From SVEL01 sp045123575 (GTDB lineage: Bacteria; Bacillota; Clostridia; Lachnospirales; Lachnospiraceae), in the NCBI GenBank assembly GCA_045123575.1, contig JBGVKG010000053.1:1-10528 (forward strand): a stretch of 10,528 nt of DNA, read 5' to 3'. The first letter of the stretch is position 1. The number at the start of each line of letters is the position of its first letter. Under the pieces are notes generated by a model. The model was not told where the DNA came from. It saw nothing but the letters and a program-made list of their open reading frames with translations, and searched no databases. This document shows positions 5,289 through 10,528 of this stretch, one piece after another. The position numbers and the translations under genes were made by a program.

Positions 5289-5477
5289 ATGGCAGACAAG
5301 AGATTTGAAAAAGTATATGAACAAGGTGTAGTAAATATGATGGAAATATGGGTTGATAAGATGACGGGTGTCAATTATCTAGTTCATAGCACAGGACAAG
5401 CTGGCGGATTAACACCATTATTAGATAGAGATGGTAAGCCTGTCGTAACAACAGTTACATCTAATGTAACATTATAG
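5289..5477 (+). CDS. DUF6440 family small protein
   Basis: This protein of 62 residues has no signal peptide or membrane segment. The sequence MADKRFEKVYEQG, then EIWVDKMTGVNYLVH and GQAGGLTPLLDRDGKPVV, matches what I know as the DUF6440 family of Firmicutes. These are short proteins of unknown function in which a WVDK.TGVNY strand pair is followed by the GGLTPLLD.DGKPV loop and strand. It is complete, with AAAGGAG (5275-5281) 7 bases before the ATG. valS follows after 37 bases with its own ribosome binding site, so the two are probably cotranscribed under the tRNA-Val T-box. Valine makes up 10 of 62 residues, which is high. No role in valine metabolism is known to me. Confidence 0.82.
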   Translation: MADKRFEKVYEQGVVNMMEIWVDKMTGVNYLVHSTGQAGGLTPLLDRDGKPVVTTVTSNVTL

Positions 5478-5514
5478 AATATAAGAAAAAATAATATAAA
5501 AGGAGAACAAAAAC

Positions 5515-8178
5515 ATGCAGAAGGAATTAGAAAAAAACTATAACCCTGCCGACATAGAAGGCAGATTGTACGACAAGTGGATGGAAAAGAAGTACTTCCA
5601 CGCAGAGGTAGATAGAAGTAAGAAACCGTTTACTATCGTGATGCCACCACCAAATATTACAGGACAGCTCCATATGGGACATGCTCTTGATAATACAATG
5701 CAGGATATCCTCATCAGATACAAGAGAATGCAGGGTTACAATGCACTCTGGCAGCCAGGTACAGACCATGCAAGTATTGCTACAGAGGTAAAGGTTATAG
5801 AGAGCTTAAAGGAGCAGGGCATCGACAAGGCTGACCTTGGTAGAGAAGGTTTCCTTGAGAAGGCTTGGGACTGGAAGAAGGAGTATGGCGGAAGAATCAT
5901 TAACCAGCTTAAGAAGCTTGGTTCATCAGCAGATTGGGACAGAGAGCGTTTCACTATGGACGAAGGATGTTCAAAGGCTGTTGAGGAAGTATTTGTAAAG
6001 ATGTATGATAAGGGACTTATCTATAAGGGTTCTAGAATCGTTAACTGGTGTCCAGTATGTAAGACTTCTATATCAGATGCTGAGGTTGAGCACGAGGAAC
6101 AGGCAGGACATTTCTGGCACATTAACTACCCAGTAGCTGATGATAACGGAAATGCAGTACCAGGTAAGTTCGTAGAGATAGCAACAACTAGACCAGAAAC
6201 ACTTCTTGGAGATAGTGCAGTAGCAGTTAATCCAGATGATGATAGATACAAGGAGCTTATAGGCAAGAGTGTTATACTTCCACTTGTAAATAAGACAATT
6301 CCTGTAGTTGCTGACTCATATGTAGATATGGAGTTTGGTACAGGTGTAGTTAAGATTACTCCTGCACATGACCCTAACGATTTCGAGGTTGGTAAGAGAC
6401 ATAATCTTCCAGAGATAAATGTTATGAATGATGATGCCACAATCAATGAGAAGGGTGGCAAGTATGCAGGTATGGATCGCTACGAAGCTAGAAAGGCTAT
6501 GGTAGCAGATCTTGATGCACTTGGTCTTCTTGTAAAGGTTGAGGATCACAGCCATAACGTAGGTATCCATGATAGATGTCATACAACAGTAGAGCCATTT
6601 GTAAAGCAGCAGTGGTTCGTTAAGATGGATGAACTTATCAAGCCAGCTGTAGAGGCTGTAAAGACAGGTGATATAGAGCTTATGCCAAAGAGCATGGATA
6701 AGACATACTTCAACTGGACAGATAATATCCGTGATTGGTGTATATCTAGACAGCTCTGGTGGGGACATAGAATCCCAGCATATTATTGTCCTACATGTGG
6801 TGAGATGATAGTTGCTAGAACAGGTGATGAGCCAAAGACATGTCCTAAGTGTGGATGCGACCATATGGAGCAGGATCCAGATACACTTGATACAAGGTTC
6901 TCATCAGCATTATGGCCATTCTCAACACTTGGTTGGCCAGACAAGACAGAAGATCTTGATTACTTCTATCCAACAGATGTACTTGTAACTGGTTACGATA
7001 TCATTTTCTTCTGGGTTATCCGTATGGTATTCTCGGGCTATGAGCAGATGGGCAAGAAACCTTTCGGTAAGGTACTTTTCCATGGCCTTGTAAGAGATTC
7101 ACAGGGTAGAAAGATGAGTAAGTCACTTGGTAATGGTATTGATCCACTTGAAGTTATAGAGAAGTACGGTGCAGATGCGCTTAGATTTACACTTATCACA
7201 GGTAACGCACCAGGTAATGATATGAGATTCTACTGGGAGAGAGTAGAGGCGTCTAGAAACTTTGCTAATAAGGTATGGAATGCTTCAAGATTCATCATGA
7301 TGAACTTCCCAGAGGGTGGTATCAAGGATGTTCCAATGTCAGACCTTACAGATGCAGATAAGTGGATACTCTCTAAGTGTAATCAGCTCATCAAGGATGT
7401 AACAGAGAACCTTGATAAGTACGAGATGGGTATAGCTGCAGACAAGCTTAACTCATTTATCTGGGAGGAGTTCTGTGACTGGTATATAGAGATGGTTAAG
7501 CCAAGACTCTACAGTGAGGATAACACAACTAAGGCAGCAGCTCTTTGGACACTTAAGAAGGTACTTATCACTTCTCTTAAGCTTCTTCACCCATATATGC
7601 CATTTGTAACAGAGGAAATCTTCTGTACACTTCAGGATGAGGAAGAGTCTATAATGGTATCTGAGTGGCCAGTATATAGTGAAGAGTTTAACTTCACTAA
7701 GGAAGAGCAGGCTATCGAGACTATAAAGGAAGCAGTTAGAAATATCAGAAATGTTCGTGCAGAGATGAACGTTCCACCTAGCAAGAAGGCTAAGGTATAC
7801 GTTGTATCTGAGAATGCTGATATCAGAAATATATTTGAAGACGGTAAGGTATTCTTCGCAACACTCGGTTATGCAAGCGAGGTAGTAACACAGGCTGATA
7901 AGGCTGGTATCGCAGATGATGCTGTATCAGCAGTTATACCACAGGCAGTTATCTATATGCCATTTGCAGAGCTTGTAGATATTGAGAAGGAAATCGAGCG
8001 TCTTACAAAGGAAAAGGAAAAGCTTACAAAGGAGCTTGCCCGTGTAAACGGTATGCTTGCTAATCCTAACTTCGTTAATAAGGCACCAGAGGCTAAGCTT
8101 AATGAGGAGAAGGAGAAGAAGGCTAAGTACGAGCAGATGATGGCACAGGTTGAGGAGAGACTTGCTCAGCTTGGTTAA
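5515..8178 (+). CDS. valS: Valyl-tRNA synthetase
   Basis: This class Ia synthetase of 887 residues, full length for bacterial ValRS, charges tRNA-Val with valine in the cytoplasm. The HIGH motif is HMGH (53-56) within PPPNITGQLHMGH, and the KMSKS motif is exact at 533-537. The CP1 editing domain, which removes threonine and other misactivated residues, spans roughly 180-390 and includes TPAHDPNDFE (282-291). Two Cys pairs suggest zinc sites: CPVC (179-182), and the ribbon CPTC (425-428) with CPKC (443-446). The anticodon-binding domain follows from about 610, and a C-terminal coiled-coil arm (about 820-887, rich in Glu, Lys and Leu) completes it. AAAAGGAG (5498-5505) lies 9 bases before the ATG. 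Codon use is strongly biased (AAG, CTT, GGT, AGA), as in highly expressed genes. The T-box upstream gives regulation by uncharged tRNA-Val. Confidence 0.98.
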   Translation: MQKELEKNYNPADIEGRLYDKWMEKKYFHAEVDRSKKPFTIVMPPPNITGQLHMGHALDNTMQDILIRYKRMQGYNALWQPGTDHASIATEVKVIESLKEQGIDKADLGREGFLEKAWDWKKEYGGRIINQLKKLGSSADWDRERFTMDEGCSKAVEEVFVKMYDKGLIYKGSRIVNWCPVCKTSISDAEVEHEEQAGHFWHINYPVADDNGNAVPGKFVEIATTRPETLLGDSAVAVNPDDDRYKELIGKSVILPLVNKTIPVVADSYVDMEFGTGVVKITPAHDPNDFEVGKRHNLPEINVMNDDATINEKGGKYAGMDRYEARKAMVADLDALGLLVKVEDHSHNVGIHDRCHTTVEPFVKQQWFVKMDELIKPAVEAVKTGDIELMPKSMDKTYFNWTDNIRDWCISRQLWWGHRIPAYYCPTCGEMIVARTGDEPKTCPKCGCDHMEQDPDTLDTRFSSALWPFSTLGWPDKTEDLDYFYPTDVLVTGYDIIFFWVIRMVFSGYEQMGKKPFGKVLFHGLVRDSQGRKMSKSLGNGIDPLEVIEKYGADALRFTLITGNAPGNDMRFYWERVEASRNFANKVWNASRFIMMNFPEGGIKDVPMSDLTDADKWILSKCNQLIKDVTENLDKYEMGIAADKLNSFIWEEFCDWYIEMVKPRLYSEDNTTKAAALWTLKKVLITSLKLLHPYMPFVTEEIFCTLQDEEESIMVSEWPVYSEEFNFTKEEQAIETIKEAVRNIRNVRAEMNVPPSKKAKVYVVSENADIRNIFEDGKVFFATLGYASEVVTQADKAGIADDAVSAVIPQAVIYMPFAELVDIEKEIERLTKEKEKLTKELARVNGMLANPNFVNKAPEAKLNEEKEKKAKYEQMMAQVEERLAQLG

Positions 8179-8184
8179 TAAAGG

Positions 8185-8220
8185 AACCGGTCTAGGAGTA
8201 AATTCTAGGCCGGTTTTGTT
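8185..8220 (+). terminator. Rho-independent terminator of valS
   Basis: AACCGGTCTAG (8185-8195) pairs with CTAGGCCGGTT (8205-8215), with one G-T wobble, around a nine-base loop, and is followed by TTTTGTT (8214-8220). It starts 6 bases after the valS stop. The T-tract is also the left end of the inverted-repeat element that follows. Confidence 0.93.
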
Positions 8221-8412
8221 ATAAAGAAAACACGTTGATTTATCGCGCGCAAGGGAAAAGGAAGCGACTGCGAAGCAGGCATTTGCTTTTCCAGGCGCGA
8301 TACCGACAAAATCGTGAGTGCGAAGCACGACAGACGCGAAGCGGATGGATTTTGGAGGTGACGGTGGAAAATATGAATTAAAATCTGCCGATCGTTTTCT
8401 TTTATAACAAAA
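8214..8412. repeat. MITE-like element with terminal inverted repeats
   Basis: The left end TTTTGTTATAAAGAAAAC (8214-8231) is the reverse complement of the right end (8394-8412) except for one extra T. Inside, TATCGCGC/GCGCGATA (8241-8248/8295-8302) encloses GGAAAAG/CTTTTCC (8254-8260/8286-8292) and CTGCGAAGCAG (8268-8278). The heptamer GCGAAGC occurs three times (8270-8276, 8320-8326, 8336-8342). ACAAAATCGT is directly repeated at 8306-8315 and 8407-8416. Nothing in it looks coding and no transposase is present. The internal part is far richer in GC than its surroundings, which suggests an inserted or mobile repeat. Confidence 0.65.
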
Positions 8413-8572
8413 TCGTCCTATAATATATACTGCTTCGACCGATTTGTATATTTAAGACAGCTGAGCAAGTATCTTCTCAACCTGTTTGAGAATGTGTGTG
8501 GAATATTGGGTGGGGATATGGTATGATAGAAAAAAGATTTTAACAGAGGTAAAGAAGGATTGGTAGATTATA
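8413..8572 (+). promoter_or_regulatory. Promoter region of the methyltransferase/yeiH operon
   Basis: An extended -10, TGGTATGAT (8519-8527), is the best promoter element. The -35 position 17 bases upstream (TGGAAT, 8499-8504) is poor, as extended -10 promoters allow. Transcription would start near 8534. A 7-bp inverted repeat TTCTCAA/TTGAGAA (8474-8480/8486-8492) lies just upstream of the promoter and could be an operator. Further left are AAATCG/CGATTT (8410-8415/8440-8445). Confidence 0.5.
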
Positions 8573-9154
8573 ATGAGTTTAAAAATAATTACATTAGCAT
8601 TTATGGCGATATTTTATATTTGCTATTTTGCGAAAATGATTAGTCAGAGAAAACAGGGTATAAAAACAGATCAATTAGGAAAAGGGAAAGTAGGATTTGT
8701 AAAATTTATAGAAGTCACTCTTAAGATAACAACATATTTACTTCCTGTAATACAAGTTATTAGTATTGTGTTATATTCGGGAACGGCTCATATTGCGCTA
8801 CGAATAATTGGTGTTGTGATAACAGCATTGGGTGTTTTGGCTTTTATTATATCAGTAGTACAGATGAAAGATAATTGGAGAGCTGGTGTTCAGAGGGAGG
8901 AGAAGACCAATTTAGTAACAACGGGAATATATTCGATTAGTCGAAATCCTGCTTTTTTAGGTTTTGACTTAATGTATATAGGAATATTGTTTACATTCTT
9001 TAATTGGTATCTATGCTTTGCCACAAGCTTTGCATTGGTATTTTTCCATTTGCAGATAGTAAATGTGGAGGAGGAATTTTTGGTAGAAGCTTTTGGACAA
9101 GAGTATCTGGAATACCAAAAGAAAGTGTGTAGGTATTTGGGAAGGAAAATTTGA
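8573..9154 (+). CDS. Isoprenylcysteine-methyltransferase-like membrane protein
   Basis: This protein of 193 residues has about five hydrophobic segments (near 4-22, 50-69, 72-97, 127-147, 148-163). Its C-terminal half carries the marks of the ICMT/phospholipid-methyltransferase membrane family, which uses S-adenosylmethionine: LVTTGIYSISRNPAFLG (114-130) with Arg124-Asn125-Pro126, and VEEEFLVEAFGQEYLEYQKKVCRYL (165-189) with the EE pair, FG, the two Tyr and the late Arg. Bacterial members methylate lipids or small hydrophobic molecules. Eukaryotic ICMT methylates prenylated cysteine. The substrate here is unknown. The start is supported by GAAGGA (8554-8559), but 13 bases away, which is long. 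It is followed after 16 bases by the YeiH-type transporter gene, so the two form an operon. Confidence 0.85.
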   Translation: MSLKIITLAFMAIFYICYFAKMISQRKQGIKTDQLGKGKVGFVKFIEVTLKITTYLLPVIQVISIVLYSGTAHIALRIIGVVITALGVLAFIISVVQMKDNWRAGVQREEKTNLVTTGIYSISRNPAFLGFDLMYIGILFTFFNWYLCFATSFALVFFHLQIVNVEEEFLVEAFGQEYLEYQKKVCRYLGRKI

Positions 9155-9170
9155 AGTTGGTGGTGAGAGT

Positions 9171-10199
9171 ATGAAAGATGTTATTAAAAATTGGAAAGGT
9201 ATTTTATTATGCTTTGCGATTGCAGTTCCATCATGGTTTTTGGGAAAGCAATTTGAAATTATTGGTGGTGCTGTAATTGCGATTATCGCTGGTATGATAA
9301 TCACTTTGTTTTGGAAAGAGAAAGGTGTATTTGAAGGAGGTATCAAATTTACTTCCAAGAAAATATTACAATGGGCAGTTATATTGCTTGGATTTGGTTT
9401 AAACTTGGGTGTGGTATATCAGACGGGAATACAGTCGCTACCAATTATTGTGTGTACGATAACTATCTCGATTTTGATAGCATTTGTGTTACATAAGGTG
9501 TTACATATTCCGGGAAATATTTCAACATTGATTGGTTGTGGTTCATCTATTTGTGGAGGTTCTGCGGTTGCGGCAACAGCATCCGTAATTGATGCGGATG
9601 ACGAGGAGGTTGCACAGGCAATTTCGGTGATTTTCTTTTTTAATGTATTGGCAGCAATTTTATTTCCACCATTAGGAACAATACTTGGTTTTTCTACGAT
9701 TTCAGGAGATGCATTTGGTATCTTTGCAGGAACAGCAATAAACGATACATCTTCCGTAACAGCAGCGGCTTCAACATGGGATAGTATGAGGGGTCTAGGG
9801 TCGTTGACTTTGGATAAGGCTGTCACGGTAAAATTAACCAGAACACTCGCAATTATTCCGATTACATTAGTATTGGCATTTTTCCGCACAAAGAAGTCTG
9901 GAAAAGAGGGAAAGAAAGTGGAGTTAAAGAGAATTTTCCCATTTTTTATTCTATACTTTATAGGTGCATCACTTATTACTACAATAGCTGTTGGTTGCGG
10001 AGTGTCAACTAGCTTTTTTACACCATTTAAAGAACTTAGTAAGTTTTTTATTGTAATGGCGATGGCGGCAATAGGATTGAACACGGATATCATTAAACTT
10101 ATTAGAACTGGTGGAAAACCGATTATTATGGGAGCGAGTTGTTGGATAGGAATAACAATTGTCAGTCTTGTATTACAAAGTGTCATGGGAATATGGTAA
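9171..10199 (+). CDS. YeiH/UPF0324 family membrane transporter
   Basis: This protein of 342 residues has about ten hydrophobic helices. The signature LIGCGSSICGGSAVAATASVI (120-140), followed by ADDEEVAQAISVIF (142-155) and FGIFAGTAINDTSSVTAAA (182-200), is typical of the YeiH/UPF0324 family (Cons_hypoth698), often annotated as putative sulfate exporters. The true substrate is generally unproven. A C-terminal AMAAIGLNTDIIKLIRTGGKP (297-316) is also family-typical. The frame is open from an ATG at 9093 inside the previous gene. I chose 9171 because the protein then starts at the usual point before the first helix and GGTGA (9162-9166) precedes it by 4 bases. The gap to the upstream methyltransferase-like gene is 16 bases. 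No convincing terminator follows in the 170 bases before the next gene. Confidence 0.92.
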   Translation: MKDVIKNWKGILLCFAIAVPSWFLGKQFEIIGGAVIAIIAGMIITLFWKEKGVFEGGIKFTSKKILQWAVILLGFGLNLGVVYQTGIQSLPIIVCTITISILIAFVLHKVLHIPGNISTLIGCGSSICGGSAVAATASVIDADDEEVAQAISVIFFFNVLAAILFPPLGTILGFSTISGDAFGIFAGTAINDTSSVTAAASTWDSMRGLGSLTLDKAVTVKLTRTLAIIPITLVLAFFRTKKSGKEGKKVELKRIFPFFILYFIGASLITTIAVGCGVSTSFFTPFKELSKFFIVMAMAAIGLNTDIIKLIRTGGKPIIMGASCWIGITIVSLVLQSVMGIW

Positions 10200-10311
10200 G
10201 AGTAAAAGTTTTAGTAATATAGAGCGATGAATTTGAATTTTCAGGTCAGATTGGATGTTATTTAATGCGGTAGGAGTTGCAAGTGACGTTGAAATAATTT
10301 GATAAAATAGG

Positions 10312-10341
10312 TTGAATTTATCCTAGATAAAGTGATATACT
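10312..10341 (+). promoter_or_regulatory. Promoter of the antitoxin gene
   Basis: TTGAAT (10312-10317), 18 bases, then TATACT (10336-10341), preceded by TGA, so it is an extended -10. The start would be near 10348, giving a leader of about 22 bases with GGAGGTG (10358-10364) as ribosome binding site. The AT-rich stretch over the -10 (ATATACTATCTATAT) is weakly symmetrical, and an autoregulatory operator is possible there. Confidence 0.65.
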
Positions 10342-10369
10342 ATCTATATAAAATAATGGAGGTGTTCAT

Positions 10370-10528
10370 ATGACAGTAGATACAAAAACAATGGTTTCAA
10401 TTACAGAAGCAAATCAGAACTTTTCAAAAGTTGCAAGATTAGTAGATGAGCTTGGCTCAGTTGTTATACTTAAGAATAATGCACCAAGATACTTGGTAAT
10501 AGATTTTAGCAAAGCAGATGACAGTGCT
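10370..10528 (+). CDS. Phd/YefM-type antitoxin (partial, 5' end)
   Basis: The first 53 residues are present: MTVDTKTMVSITEANQNFSK, then VARLVDELGSVVILKNNAPRYLVIDFSKADD, cut by the window edge. The pattern V(S/P)ITEANQNFSK.....DE.G.VVI.KN..P.YLVI is that of the Phd/YefM fold, in which this N-terminal part dimerises and binds the operator while the missing C-terminal tail wraps a toxin of the RelE/YoeB or Doc type. Such genes also occur alone in Lachnospiraceae. Whether a toxin gene follows cannot be seen. The ribosome binding site and start are unambiguous. Confidence 0.88.
   Translation, partial: MTVDTKTMVSITEANQNFSKVARLVDELGSVVILKNNAPRYLVIDFSKADDSA

Noticed and set aside
6316..6864. Long minus-strand open frame (182 codons) inside valS
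   Set aside because: It lies fully antisense to a well-supported synthetase gene, follows valS codon structure in reverse, and shows no family motif.
8268..8342. Three GCGAAGC copies as a CRISPR-like or short tandem array
   Set aside because: The spacing is irregular (50 and 16 bases), the unit is only seven bases and flanks differ, so it is not a CRISPR array. It is treated as part of the inverted-repeat element.
9093..9170. Upstream ATG extending the YeiH-like protein by 26 residues
   Set aside because: It overlaps the end of the methyltransferase-like gene in another frame and lacks a good ribosome binding site. The family normally starts near the 9171 ATG.
9419..10186. Long minus-strand open frame (255 codons) opposite the YeiH-like gene
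   Set aside because: It is antisense to a clear membrane-transporter gene. Its hydrophobic runs mirror the opposite strand, and no start signal fits.

Overview
This window comes from an AT-rich Firmicute, most likely a motile member of the Lachnospiraceae (Clostridia). The reasons are strong AGGAGG-type ribosome binding sites, AGA/ATA-rich codon use, a tRNA-Val T-box in front of valS, two small proteins that I recognise as the Clostridia-typical DUF6465 and DUF6440 families, and a FliD-like protein behind what looks like a flagellar sigma-D promoter. These family calls come from reading the residues; no database search was run.

Layout, left to right. (1) Positions 1-36 may hold the last codons of a + strand gene. 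Positions 36-190 form a dense set of inverted repeats, including a clear minus-strand terminator. (2) A CPA2-type cation:proton antiporter runs on the minus strand (245-1423). (3) A divergent promoter region leads to a lysine/alanine/threonine-tailed DUF6465 protein (1731-2066). It converges through a probably bidirectional terminator on a minus-strand four-helix membrane protein (2189-2869). (4) That gene diverges from a HAD-family hydrolase (3097-3846). The two promoters appear to share one self-complementary -35 hexamer. (5) A FliD C-terminal-like secreted or flagellar protein follows (4011-4742). (6) Positions 4743-5288 are non-coding but full: a strong sigma-A promoter, a complete valine T-box leader, a palindrome, and a second structured element ending in its own terminator. 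(7) A DUF6440 small protein (5289-5477) and valyl-tRNA synthetase (5515-8178) form the T-box operon. (8) Positions 8179-8572 hold the valS terminator, a roughly 200-bp element with imperfect terminal inverted repeats and three GCGAAGC mini-hairpins, and an extended -10 promoter. (9) A two-gene operon follows: an isoprenylcysteine-methyltransferase-like membrane protein (8573-9154) and a YeiH-family transporter (9171-10199). (10) The window ends inside a Phd/YefM-type antitoxin (10370 onward).

Most genes are ordinary housekeeping or accessory genes and do not form one pathway. The less ordinary material lies between genes: a second terminator-bearing structured element between the T-box and the operon it controls, a palindrome family placed directly behind two terminators, and the MITE-like element behind valS. 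No CRISPR array, transposase, tRNA or rRNA gene was seen.
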